Source: Planctomycetota bacterium
GTDB lineage: Bacteria > Planctomycetota > PUPC01 > JACPCR01
Length of the DNA: 48,426 nt
Reading direction: 5' to 3'
Assembly (NCBI GenBank): GCA_027625095.1
Contig: JAQBXN010000061.1
Span: forward strand, 1 to 48,426
The notes under the pieces were generated by a model. That model saw only the letters and a program-made list of their open reading frames with translations. It ran no database searches and was not told the origin of the DNA. This document shows, in pieces, positions 26,366-35,361 of the stretch. The translations under genes were made by a program, and so were the position numbers. Position 1 is the first letter of the stretch. Each line of letters begins with the position of its first letter.

Positions 26366-27421
26366 TCACTCTTCCGCCTCCCACCCCAGGAGGATCTTAT
26401 CTACCTTTTCACGGACCCGGCGTCTTGCTTCTTCTCGGGAAATACCGGACATCAGTAAATGATCATAATTCGTGTGTTGATGCCGGATGTGGGCTATGAC
26501 CGCCAGCCTGAGCGCGTCTCTTTCCAGTTCTTTCGCTGAAGAGGATCGTCCGACACGTCCACTACCGCGAACCGTCGTGTGGTACGCAATGGACTCGATT
26601 TCATCGGCTGGACAGTTCGGATACCAGACCGAAAGAGCATTCGCCATGTCGCGGGCAAAAACTTCGTCTTCTTTCACCACACGCTCGCGCCGCCGCTCAC
26701 GAAGTTCGGCGCGGATGTCCGCATCCTTGACGCATTCCTCCTCCGCTTGATGGAGGGCTGATTCGGTGACAAGAATGCCTTGCCGTTCGTGTCGGCCGCG
26801 GCTTCGGCTGAATTCCACCACCACGGCCGAAAGGGCGCTGTATTTCCTGGAACGCCGCGTCAGAGCTGCATCGCCACTCGGAAGAAACACCAGATGATCC
26901 ATGTCCGCACATTCCAGGCAGACCAGACCGTGGTCCTCCATCAGAAAAAGGGTGCCTTTGTAGATGAGGGTCTTGCAGTGGACGCACTCACGCTCCTTTC
27001 GGCTGGCAGAGACCATGACGACCAGGTCAGGTTTCTTCTCCAATTTTTTCTGTACTCTTTCCTTTGCTCCCGGTGCCGCAAACCGAGTGGTGTAAAACTT
27101 TTCAAGCTCTTCATCGCCGGCTTCGAAAACCTGCAACTTCTTCGAGCCGCTCCTGGAGGCGGCAATGTAAGGCGAATCAATCGGCTCTAAACCCTTCTCC
27201 TGTACCCATTCAAGAAAGTGCCGGATTACCTGGGCGTGAAGCTTCGGGCCGCCCTGAATCTGGACCTCGAGGTCTCTCAGAAGGCCCTTGAGCCAGGCTT
27301 GATAAGAGGAAAAAACCAGCAGATTCATTCCAACTAACACTTCGAGCGGCCCGACGACTTTTTCTTTTCCAAGCCACGATTCTGCCGCGTCACGAACGCG
27401 TTTTCGTACATTCTTTGCCAT
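26366..27421 (-). CDS. DUF2293-domain protein with a Cys4 zinc-ribbon-like motif
   Basis: The 351-aa soluble protein has a central C146-x2-C149 ... C168-x2-C171 pair of CxxC motifs likely to bind zinc (CVHC and CLEC). The C-terminal region, with SVWYPNCPADEIESIAYHT, GSGRVGRSS and AVIAHIRHQHTNYDHLLMSGISREEARRRV, matches the DUF2293 family. The function is unknown; the compact basic C-terminus suggests nucleic-acid contact, which is inference. The start ATG at 27421 gives a normal basic N-terminus (MAKNVRKRVRD). It stands alone, with a repeat-rich gap upstream. Confidence 0.8.
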   Translation of the reverse strand: MAKNVRKRVRDAAESWLGKEKVVGPLEVLVGMNLLVFSSYQAWLKGLLRDLEVQIQGGPKLHAQVIRHFLEWVQEKGLEPIDSPYIAASRSGSKKLQVFEAGDEELEKFYTTRFAAPGAKERVQKKLEKKPDLVVMVSASRKERECVHCKTLIYKGTLFLMEDHGLVCLECADMDHLVFLPSGDAALTRRSRKYSALSAVVVEFSRSRGRHERQGILVTESALHQAEEECVKDADIRAELRERRRERVVKEDEVFARDMANALSVWYPNCPADEIESIAYHTTVRGSGRVGRSSSAKELERDALRLAVIAHIRHQHTNYDHLLMSGISREEARRRVREKVDKILLGWEAEE

Positions 27422-28051
27422 TTCTGCTTAACCTCTGTTCGGTTTCAGTTACACGATGGGGAAGCGTTGGATAACATGCCTGGGCATATCGAGTACAAAA
27501 GCAGCCAGCACATAAAAAGTGAGACTGAGTAGCGTGCGCAAACTATTTGCTGGGCAGAGGATGAAGAATTTCGACCTCTGCCGCCTTGGGGATTGTCGGT
27601 TTAATCAGTTCCTTGCTGTCTCAAGATGCCACTGGCTTGCCCAGTGGAGTTTTCACGCTCTTCTCTCGCGCTGGTTCGGATTTATTCAGGAGATGCCACT
27701 GGCTTGCCCAGTGGAGTTTCACGCTTTGAAAGCTGTCAGGATGCCCGCAACTTCGAAACGTGAATCTCCACCGGGCAAGCCGGTGGCATCATTAAACCAA
27801 TAGTCTTCTTGCGCGGAAGGTGAATCAGGTTGAAAAGTTCTGCGTCCCAACTTTCTGTACCCCGCAAACAGATCGCACACCCGACCTGGTATCGCCCTCG
27901 CTCCGCGTGGGCTGCCGGCGTAACGCCGGCCCTGAATCGCAGGACCGTTTTTGACTCAGCGTCCGCCGGTGTCTCGGGACGTCTGCTCTGGGGGCCGACT
28001 TAATAGAACGCCCAAAGAAGAATCATACCTCCCCCGAAGGTTAGCCCTTCC
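27422..28051. other. Repeat-rich intergenic region
   Basis: It contains three palindromic repeats (27625-27790) and a GCCGGCG-TAA-CGCCGGC palindrome at 27914-27930. No gene is supported; the short open frames across it are repeat sequence. A GAAGG at 28036-28040 is the likely ribosome binding site of the next gene's GTG start. Confidence 0.6.
27625..27790. repeat. Three copies of a GGCTTGCC-centred palindrome
   Basis: Copies lie at 27625-27659 and 27692-27725 (direct, GATGCCACTGGCTTGCCCAG...) and at 27759-27790 (inverted, ending CCGGTGGCATC). Each is a short perfect or near-perfect hairpin, CCACTGG-CTTG-CCCAGTGG or its variant. Confidence 0.85.
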
Positions 28052-30328
28052 GTGAAGAAGCTCCTGATCGCTGTCCTCGCCATTCTGCCTGTAGCTCTTG
28101 CAATCTGGCTGCCCTTTTCCGGGAAAACAGTCCTTCGTGAGGCCCCCTTTCCATATAGAACGGAATACGTGGGCCGCCAAAAGTGCATGCAGTGTCACGC
28201 CCAGCAGGGGAAGGACTGGCTGGGTTCACACCACGACCGCGCCATGGCACTGCCCGCTGCCGAAACCGTGCGCGGGGATTTCAACGACATCGAGGCCACG
28301 TTCTACGGCGTTACTTCGAAAATGTCGCGCGAGGGAGACGATTACCTGGTCACCACTGAAAACCAGAAGGGTCAGGCGGAGACCTTCAAGGTCAAGTACA
28401 CCTTTGGCTGGGAGCCTTTACAGCAGTATCTGGTGGAGTTCCCTGACGGCCGCCTGCAGGTCTTGCCTCTCTGCTGGGATACCGGGAACCAGAAGTGGTT
28501 TCACATCTATCCCAACGAAAAGATTGCGCCAGAGGATCCGCTCCACTGGACGCGTTCCATGCAGAACTGGGATCACATGTGCGCCGAGTGCCATTCCACT
28601 AACGTGCAGAAAAAATTCGACCTGAAGACGCGTCACTTTTCGACATCCTTCTCAGAAATAAACGTCTCTTGCGAGGCTTGTCACGGACCGGGCGGAAGGC
28701 ATGTGGAACTGGCGAATCAGAATCCACCGAACTGGGAGACGTCCGAGCGCTACGCATTGGCCGAACTCAAACGCGAACCACGCAAACAGGTTGAAACTTG
28801 CGCCAAGTGTCACTCACGGAAGACCGCCACCTTTCCCGGACATCAGCCAGGTGCGGACTTTTACAATCATTACCTGATCGAACTCCTTGAGCCCTGGGCC
28901 CCCGAAGCTGGCCAGCCCGTATATCACGTGGATGGGCAAATCGATGATGAGGTATACGTTCACGGCTCTTTCATCCAGAGCAAGATGTATCACAACGGAG
29001 TTCGCTGCACTGATTGCCATAACGCGCACACAGCCCGGTTGCATGTGGAGGGCAATGCTCTGTGCGTGCGATGCCACACGCCGAAACCAGATAACCCCAA
29101 GGTTTTCGATACTCCTGAGCATCATCACCATCCGCCTGGCAAGGGCACGCTCTGTGTTGAATGCCACATGCCCGAAAAAACCTACATGGTTGTCGACCCT
29201 CGCCGCGACCACAGTCTGCGTGTGCCGCGCCCCGATTTGAGCGTAAGACTTGGTACACCCAACGCCTGTAATAAATGTCATGCAGATAAATCCACTCGCT
29301 GGGCCGCAGAGTGGGTCGAGAAATGGTACGGCCCCGAGCGACCCAAAGACCACTTCTCCGCGCAAATCATCGCAGCGGCCCGGAACAACGATCCGGACGC
29401 TGAGGAAAAGCTTGTCGGAATCGTGAAGGACAAAGAGGCGAGCCTGTTCCTGCGGGCGAGTTCGCTGCTGTTGCTTCGTCGCTACGCAGGTGCAGTGGGC
29501 AGCAGGGCAGCTCGCGAATCACTCGCCGATCAAGAACCGATCATACGCGTTGCCGCCCTGGCCAAACTCAGCGAAGGCCGGCTCTCCAGCGAGAAGAAAC
29601 ACATGCTGCCGTTGCTGCGCGATTCGAATGCGTCCGTGCGCACCGAAGCGGCAAGGATTCTTTCGAGCATTTCAAGGGGATTGGATGGAGAGGACGAGAA
29701 GGATTTCCAGCGCGCGCGCGGAGAACTACAGGCTCGATTTCAAGCGCACCTTGATCGTCCGGAAACACACCTCGCCATGGCAATCGAACACGAGGGCCTC
29801 GAACGAATGGGGAAGGCAGTCGAAGCCTACGAGCTCTCTCTCAATATCGACGAGCTGTTTGTGCCTTCACGCTTCAATCTTGCAACGCTTTACAGCCGTC
29901 AGAATAAAAGCAGAGAAGCCGAAGTGCTGTTGCGTGAGATCGTTCGGTTGCGTCGGGACATCGGGCAGGGCCACTACTCGCTCGGGCTCCTGATCGCTGA
30001 GAATCCTGAACGATTGGAGGAGGCAACCGAACACCTGGCACAAGCTGCCGACCTCATGCCCAGACATCCGCGCGCCCAATACAATTGCGGGCTCGCACTC
30101 TGGCGGCAAGGCCAGACAGAAAAGGCGGAACTCTATCTGTTAACTGCATATGAACTGGCCCCGCAGAATCCGGATTATCCGTTCTCGCTCGCACAGCTTC
30201 TGGCTCAGCAAGGTAAATGGAAAACCGCGCTGAACTACGCGCGTATCAGCGTGAATCTTGCTCCCGGTGATCCTCAGAGAATGCAGCTTTACCGTCAGAT
30301 CGAAATGTCGTATACGCAGCAGCGTTAA
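28052..30328 (+). CDS. Eight-haem c-type cytochrome with C-terminal HEAT/TPR repeats
   Basis: The 758-aa protein has an N-terminal membrane anchor or signal (LLIAVLAILPVALAIWLPF). Eight CxxCH haem sites begin at C45, C177, C207, C250, C319, C338, C368 and C406, with extra His-rich stretches (EHHHHPPG) for distal ligation. Residues about 440-560 look like HEAT-type helices, and residues about 580-750 contain TPR repeats (YELSLNIDELFVPSRFNLATLY, YSLGLLIAENPERLEEATEHL). It is likely an exported electron-transfer protein with a protein-binding tail, a type common in Planctomycetota and Verrucomicrobiota. The start is GTG with GAAGG upstream. The redox partner is unknown. Confidence 0.9.
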   Translation: MKKLLIAVLAILPVALAIWLPFSGKTVLREAPFPYRTEYVGRQKCMQCHAQQGKDWLGSHHDRAMALPAAETVRGDFNDIEATFYGVTSKMSREGDDYLVTTENQKGQAETFKVKYTFGWEPLQQYLVEFPDGRLQVLPLCWDTGNQKWFHIYPNEKIAPEDPLHWTRSMQNWDHMCAECHSTNVQKKFDLKTRHFSTSFSEINVSCEACHGPGGRHVELANQNPPNWETSERYALAELKREPRKQVETCAKCHSRKTATFPGHQPGADFYNHYLIELLEPWAPEAGQPVYHVDGQIDDEVYVHGSFIQSKMYHNGVRCTDCHNAHTARLHVEGNALCVRCHTPKPDNPKVFDTPEHHHHPPGKGTLCVECHMPEKTYMVVDPRRDHSLRVPRPDLSVRLGTPNACNKCHADKSTRWAAEWVEKWYGPERPKDHFSAQIIAAARNNDPDAEEKLVGIVKDKEASLFLRASSLLLLRRYAGAVGSRAARESLADQEPIIRVAALAKLSEGRLSSEKKHMLPLLRDSNASVRTEAARILSSISRGLDGEDEKDFQRARGELQARFQAHLDRPETHLAMAIEHEGLERMGKAVEAYELSLNIDELFVPSRFNLATLYSRQNKSREAEVLLREIVRLRRDIGQGHYSLGLLIAENPERLEEATEHLAQAADLMPRHPRAQYNCGLALWRQGQTEKAELYLLTAYELAPQNPDYPFSLAQLLAQQGKWKTALNYARISVNLAPGDPQRMQLYRQIEMSYTQQR

Positions 30329-30374
30329 GTGCTCCCTGTTCGCAGTAGACCGGGAGGACAGGTTACTACAGATT

Positions 30375-32735
30375 ATGAACATTCCCCTGACCATCCACGA
30401 ACCGACGGGCCTGCCCCGCAAAGGACAGACAATCCTCGGCGGCATTCCACTTTCACGGGGACTGTGTATGCAGGGCGGCTGGTTCAGAATTTCAAATTCA
30501 GATACGGAATCCGTCCTTGAAGGCCAGCCCGCTGCCTGGTGGCCGGACGGCTCGGTGAAGTGGATGCATCTCTGCGGTGCTCTTGACCTGAAACCCGGCG
30601 CAAATGAATTCATTCTTGAGGAAACAGGCAAGTCACCTGCTTCGAGACTCACGGTCTCTACCGCAGACGGAGTGGTGCGGGTAGAAGGGGAAGAGTTGTC
30701 GATTCAATTGACCGCTGATGACGAGAATATTCTTTCAGTTTTCCGCGCGGGTAATCAGGACTCATTACTCGAAAGGCCTGGCATCAGCGCTTCGCTCAGC
30801 TATGTCGGCCCGGATGATTCGGATGCCCAAGTTTTCCGTTTCGAGCCGCGTACGCTTCATTTAGTGACCGATTCGGCCAGCCGGGCGGTGCTTCGTCTCG
30901 GCGGTGTCTTTACGAATGCAGATGCCGACTCCGGCTCTGAGTTGATCCTCTTTGTTGAAGTCTATCAAGGCTCACCAGAGCTCAGAATCCAGGCGGTCTT
31001 CATTTACGGTGGAGTGCCGGAAAAGGACTTGATTAAAGAGCTCAAATTTACCGTTCATTCAAAACATCGTGGTGACTCGGCGCGCTATGCTTTCTCCAAC
31101 GAAAAGGGACGCGGATACTGGGACGTGATGCAGCGTGTTGAGGACGGCCCACGTTGGCCGCAGGCGAGGCAGGTTCAGTTGGGATCGAGTTTTTACAAGA
31201 CGCAGAAGCGTGTTTGCCCTGAAGGCTCTTGGGTTAAGGCTACCGAAGGTCAGAGAGCCCAGGGCTGGTGCTTTCTCGGCGATGAAACCGGCGGGCTCAG
31301 CGCTTCGACCCGTTACTTCTGGCAGGAGTATCCTCGGGCATACTCCATCGATGCCGATGTTGGTACCCTCACATTTGACCTCTGGCCTGCTTCTGCCGAG
31401 CCACTCGATCTCCGCAGGTATTCGCCGATCATTTACGGAGCACCTGTTTACGAATACCTGCCCAAGTGGGCGGAAGGTGGCCGATTTCCTTCGACCAGCG
31501 GCGCGCCGGGGATTGCCAAATCACACGAATTGATGCTCCGCTTTCACCGGCCGGAGGATGAAGATGTTCCTGAACGCGGGCAGTTCTTTGCCCAGCCCTG
31601 CAGACTGATTCCAAATCCGGAACAGTTGTGCGAGTCCCTGGTTCTCGGGCACGTTTCGGAAAAGTCAGATCGCTTCCCTGAGGCCGAGGCGCACATGGAG
31701 CAGATGACCGAATTTATTGTCCAGGAGCGGGCGAACAGGGGATGGTATGGCCAGATGGATTTCGGCGACGTGATGATCGCCTACTACTCCGACATTGATC
31801 GCTGGGGCTTTGATGACGGCGGCTACGCGTGGATTAACACCGAACATCTGCCAGACCTCGGCTTGTGGATTTCAGCAATGCGTGCCGGTCGACCGGATTG
31901 GCTGGAGGCGGCCATCGAGATGTCGCGCCACAACCGCGATATCGATATGTATCACCGTGGCGAGACGAAAGGCTATGGCACGCGGCACAACGTCAACCAT
32001 TGGGGCTGTGCGGACAAAGAATGGCGAATCTCAATGCCCCTTGTGCGGAGGTTTCATTATTACCTCACCGCTGATCCATGGACGGCGGAAACGATTCGTG
32101 AAACGGTCGCCGTCTTCCAAAGTTTCGAACGCACAGCCAGAATTGCCCCGAGCATGACCTCATCCCTGGCAGGCATCATGGTCAAATACGAGATGTCAGG
32201 TGATCCGGCTGACGGAGATGTCCTGCGGAAGCTGTCTGATGTATTTGCAGCCGCCTTCGATGAGGGGGGAATGATGACTTGTAATTTGCATGCGGATCTT
32301 GCTACAGGAGAAGGCTATCCGGAAGGCGACGAAAAGTTGGGCAGCTTTTTCTTCATGAACGGTTTCGGTGGACAGCACACATTGGTCGAAATCGCCGAAG
32401 TGCTGAAACATGAACCCCTTTCGGCTGCCATCGAACGACACGTTCGTTATTGCATGAATGAGGAAAGTTCGGGTATGTCACAGCTCCTCTTCCTTTCACA
32501 CCTCTTTCGCCGCACAGGAGACAAGATATTCAAGACAGAAATCGATAAAGGACTGGTGAACCTGAACATTACGGTGGAAGAATCGGGCGGAGAAGGCCCG
32601 CTCGATGAGCCGCGGTTTCTCCGTCTCGTGAAAATGAGCCGTAAGAATAAGATCGCCTGTCATATTGCCGGGACGATCTTACATACGCTCCCCTATGGGA
32701 TGAGCGACGATCCGGATTCGAAGGAGTTGGAGTGA
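30375..32735 (+). CDS. PcRGLX/YetA-like (exo-rhamnogalacturonan lyase-type) protein
   Basis: The 786-aa protein begins with a RIFT-barrel-type domain as in PcRGLX/YetA proteins: IPLTIHEPTGLPRKGQT ... GIPLSRGL ... WWPDGSVKWMHL. A long alpha/alpha-toroid region follows (about 370-740) with DFGDVMIAYYSD and THEADLATGEG-type motifs (CNLHADLATGEGYPEGDEK). In characterised members this scaffold cleaves rhamnogalacturonan by elimination; the activity here is inference. No signal peptide is visible. The frame is open from 30258, but that part overlaps the cytochrome gene, so the ATG at 30375, 46 nt after its stop, is preferred. PhyH-4 follows on the same strand. Confidence 0.75.
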   Translation: MNIPLTIHEPTGLPRKGQTILGGIPLSRGLCMQGGWFRISNSDTESVLEGQPAAWWPDGSVKWMHLCGALDLKPGANEFILEETGKSPASRLTVSTADGVVRVEGEELSIQLTADDENILSVFRAGNQDSLLERPGISASLSYVGPDDSDAQVFRFEPRTLHLVTDSASRAVLRLGGVFTNADADSGSELILFVEVYQGSPELRIQAVFIYGGVPEKDLIKELKFTVHSKHRGDSARYAFSNEKGRGYWDVMQRVEDGPRWPQARQVQLGSSFYKTQKRVCPEGSWVKATEGQRAQGWCFLGDETGGLSASTRYFWQEYPRAYSIDADVGTLTFDLWPASAEPLDLRRYSPIIYGAPVYEYLPKWAEGGRFPSTSGAPGIAKSHELMLRFHRPEDEDVPERGQFFAQPCRLIPNPEQLCESLVLGHVSEKSDRFPEAEAHMEQMTEFIVQERANRGWYGQMDFGDVMIAYYSDIDRWGFDDGGYAWINTEHLPDLGLWISAMRAGRPDWLEAAIEMSRHNRDIDMYHRGETKGYGTRHNVNHWGCADKEWRISMPLVRRFHYYLTADPWTAETIRETVAVFQSFERTARIAPSMTSSLAGIMVKYEMSGDPADGDVLRKLSDVFAAAFDEGGMMTCNLHADLATGEGYPEGDEKLGSFFFMNGFGGQHTLVEIAEVLKHEPLSAAIERHVRYCMNEESSGMSQLLFLSHLFRRTGDKIFKTEIDKGLVNLNITVEESGGEGPLDEPRFLRLVKMSRKNKIACHIAGTILHTLPYGMSDDPDSKELE

Positions 32736-32831
32736 CGCCTTCAGCCGTGGTCTTTCAGTTCGGCTCCCGAGCTTCTACAGACCCGCCTGAAGGCGATACT
32801 CAAACTCTGTCTACTGTACCGTGACCTTCCC

Positions 32832-33953
32832 ATGCAACTGAACCTCCCTGAACAACGCGAAGCTCTGATTCAAGACGGTTTTCTTATCGTCCGTGGCATG
32901 ATCTCTCCGGATGAATTAGAGAGTTTTCGCGCGAGCAGCGATGCGATTATTGAAGCTGCCCCGCGGGCCGGGAGAATTGTCATTACCGACTGGGTGCAGC
33001 AAAGCAGCGCGGACGTTCTGGAATACCTATTCGATGAACGCACTTTCGGCTTCACCAGAGACCTGCTGGACGCCCCGGATGCCGCTCCGCTTGGCATGTG
33101 GATTCTCTGCAGTGCGAACACCGGCTGGCATCGAGATATTCATCCGTTTGATATGGCGCCGCTCGACGGGCTGCAGGAAGATATTCGGATGAACGGGCCG
33201 TGCTATCTGCAGTGGAATATCGCGCTCTATGACGATGCGTTCCTTCATGTTGTGCCAGGAAGCCATCTTCGCCGAAACAGTCGCGAGGAAAGTAAGATCG
33301 AAAGAAGCATGGGCCTTGTTGCACTGCCCGGTTACATGAAAGTGGACCTCAAAGCCGGGGACGGCGTGCTCTACATCAACAACATTCTCCATGCCGCGTC
33401 CGACAGCGAATCCGCCAAGCGTCGGACCCTGCATCTGGGCTACTCGGGATTCGGAGGCAGGGGTTTTGCTCACTTCTATCCGACGATGTCGATGTGCACT
33501 GATTTCCTGGATCGCATCTCGACAGAGTTCGCCGAGCTGTGCCATCAGTTTGATTCTCTGCATGAGAGGCGAAGAGAGGATGTAACTCGCGTCCTGAGGG
33601 CAATCCTGGACCGAGACACGACTGCATTCGCTGCAGCTTTCGAAAGAATTCACCCGAGCCAACACTGCCGGATGGTTACTGCTATCGTGCTCTCGAAGGC
33701 CGCCTACTTGATGCGCAAATACAAAGGTTCGGATGAGAAGACTTATATGAATGGGCCTGTAATGAAGAAACTGACAGCCAGTTTCTCAGCCGATGAGTTG
33801 GAAGAGCTTTGGGGCAGATTCGCCGTTCTAGATAGCAAGCTTCAGGCCGATGAAGATATTTACGAGCCGCTGTTTCAGAGCGGGCCAACCAGATATTTCT
33901 TCTATGAAATGCCCGAGAGTTTTGGCATGGATGATTTTGTTCAGAGTTGGTAG
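32832..33953 (+). CDS. Phytanoyl-CoA dioxygenase (PhyH) family protein, copy 4
   Basis: The 373-aa predicted Fe(II)/2-oxoglutarate oxygenase has H100-R-D102 (GWHRDIHPF), H187 in NNILHAASD and R197/R198 in KRRTLHLGY. VVPGSH (140-145) is conserved. It is the longest PhyH in the window, owing to about 150 extra C-terminal residues (RREDVTRVLRAILDRDTTAF...) of helical character that could be a lid or dimer arm. It lies about 100 bp after the PcRGLX-like gene, same strand, and its TAG stop abuts the first unit of the 94-bp repeat array. Confidence 0.88.
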   Translation: MQLNLPEQREALIQDGFLIVRGMISPDELESFRASSDAIIEAAPRAGRIVITDWVQQSSADVLEYLFDERTFGFTRDLLDAPDAAPLGMWILCSANTGWHRDIHPFDMAPLDGLQEDIRMNGPCYLQWNIALYDDAFLHVVPGSHLRRNSREESKIERSMGLVALPGYMKVDLKAGDGVLYINNILHAASDSESAKRRTLHLGYSGFGGRGFAHFYPTMSMCTDFLDRISTEFAELCHQFDSLHERRREDVTRVLRAILDRDTTAFAAAFERIHPSQHCRMVTAIVLSKAAYLMRKYKGSDEKTYMNGPVMKKLTASFSADELEELWGRFAVLDSKLQADEDIYEPLFQSGPTRYFFYEMPESFGMDDFVQSW

Positions 33954-34297
33954 AGCCGGAGCACTCCAAAGTACGTTCCTTTGGAGTGCGGTGGCTTGCT
34001 ACCGCTTTCGCTTTTTCAAGAGCATCAGAATGAGAAAAGCTCCGGCAAGCCGGAGCACCCCAAAGTAGGCCCCTTTGGAGTGCGGTGGCTTGCCACCGCT
34101 TTCGCTTTTTCAAGAGCATCAGAACAAGAAAAGCTCCGGCAAGCCGGAGCACTCCAAAGTACGTTCCTTTGGAGTGCGGTGGCTTGCCACCGCTTTCGCT
34201 TTTTCAAGAGCATCAGAACAAGAAAAGCTCCGGCAAGCCGGAGCACTCCGAAGTAGGCCCCTTTGGAGTGCGGTGGCTTGCAACAGCGTTCGCCTTC
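33954..34297. repeat. Tandem array of 94-bp palindromic units (three full, one partial)
   Basis: Units start at 33954, 34048, 34142 and 34236, exactly 94 bp apart, with few substitutions. Each unit holds several hairpins: CACTCCAAAG...CTTTGGAGTG, GGTGGCTTGCCACC and CTCCGGCAAGCCGGAG. The array begins at the base after the PhyH-4 stop and ends about 80 bp before the hydrolase gene. The rest of 34298-34376 holds no gene. Confidence 0.93.
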
Positions 34298-34376
34298 CGG
34301 CACGTTCCGGAAAGAGATAGTGGTAACAAGTTTCCCAATCTCAAGGTCCGTTATTCCCTCTTAATCATTCGTCATT

Positions 34377-35018
34377 ATGCTTACCATTAACGGCCGGAAT
34401 GTCTGTGAGAACATTTCTGAAGTCGTTTCGCCGACCCGGGCCGCCCTCGCGGTCATCGATATCGAAGACTCAACAATTTGGAACGAAGGAGCTGACGCCA
34501 TCATCCTTAAAAACGTCAAGACCCTTATTGAGTCTGCGCGTTCCATCAACCTTCCTGTCTTTTACTTTTACAATCGGCGAGGGCCCGCTCTGAACAATAT
34601 CTCACCCGCTTACATCAGGGTATTGATGAATCTCGGTTGGGATATCGAACGAATTCGCCAAGCGTGGCCTGAAGGCGAAGGCGCAGGTGAACTGCATCCG
34701 GATTTTGCCCCAACACCGAACGAGCGGGTAATACCAAAGGATCGGGGCAGTGCATTTGAAGGGACAAATCTTGAACTTCTGCTCCGCACCTTCCAGCGGG
34801 AGTCTGTCATTCTCGTGGGATGCTCAACAGATTGGTGTGTCGAGGCGACCGCGTGGTACGCAACCAACAAGGATTATTACACGGTCATCATTGAGGATTG
34901 TGTTCGAGGGCCGCGACCGGATGGACACATCGCCGCACTGAAGCAGTTCAGAGCAATTGGCCTGGATGTTTTAGATTCAGGCGAACTTCTGAGGATCTGG
35001 GGAGAGAGCGAATCCTGA
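34377..35018 (+). CDS. Isochorismatase-family cysteine hydrolase
   Basis: The 213-aa cytoplasmic protein has the family catalytic triad: Asp28 (AVIDIEDS), Lys121 (VIPKDRGSAFEGTNLELLL) and Cys154 (GCSTDWCVEATA). The family includes amidases, nicotinamidase-like enzymes, ureidosuccinases and biuret hydrolases; the substrate cannot be chosen from sequence alone. The start is either ATG at 34377 or a later one. The gene lies between a tandem palindromic array and the large cupredoxin fusion, and no operon partner is evident. Confidence 0.88.
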   Translation: MLTINGRNVCENISEVVSPTRAALAVIDIEDSTIWNEGADAIILKNVKTLIESARSINLPVFYFYNRRGPALNNISPAYIRVLMNLGWDIERIRQAWPEGEGAGELHPDFAPTPNERVIPKDRGSAFEGTNLELLLRTFQRESVILVGCSTDWCVEATAWYATNKDYYTVIIEDCVRGPRPDGHIAALKQFRAIGLDVLDSGELLRIWGESES

Positions 35019-35361
35019 CGCAGAACGTGGCGACCAATCTCTTCGTAATCTGCTGTAAGGGTTGGCTCGGGCATTGCTTCGTGCTTCACCCGGCCGACAA
35101 TACGCTTGCGACATTCCGGAGAAAAGATTCTCGATTAGCGGTGGCATTGTGGAACAGGTTGCTAACGTTGTTAACCCGTCAGAATTGAATCCAGTTTCCG
35201 ACCCTGCCGAGAATGGCTCTGCGCGCAAGGCCATTTTTTCACACAATAGGACATGCTCTCGGTTCTGCGTGCTCTCCGTGTATTCTGTGGTTCATTCATC
35301 TTCTGGTTGCGGCCGTCAGGCAGCCATGAGAGTGTTAAAGGCAAACGCCTGGAAAAGGTCC
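35019..35361. other. Intergenic region with a 9-bp periodic repeat
   Basis: It holds a 9-bp periodic run at 35263-35289 (TTCTGCGTG CTCTCCGTG TATTCTGTG) followed by GTTCATTC. The open frame across it joins the next gene, but its residues look non-coding and the signal peptide starts at 35362. No other gene is seen. Confidence 0.5.

Noticed and set aside
27519..27803. Small protein-coding gene of 94 aa
   Set aside because: The open frame runs through three palindromic repeats and has no family features or ribosome binding site.
33954..34297. CRISPR array
   Set aside because: The 94-bp units repeat in full with no unique spacers, and there are no cas genes nearby.
33981..34390. Repeat proteins with FQEHQN units
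   Set aside because: They are translations of the 94-bp DNA repeat in several frames on both strands, with no sign of coding.
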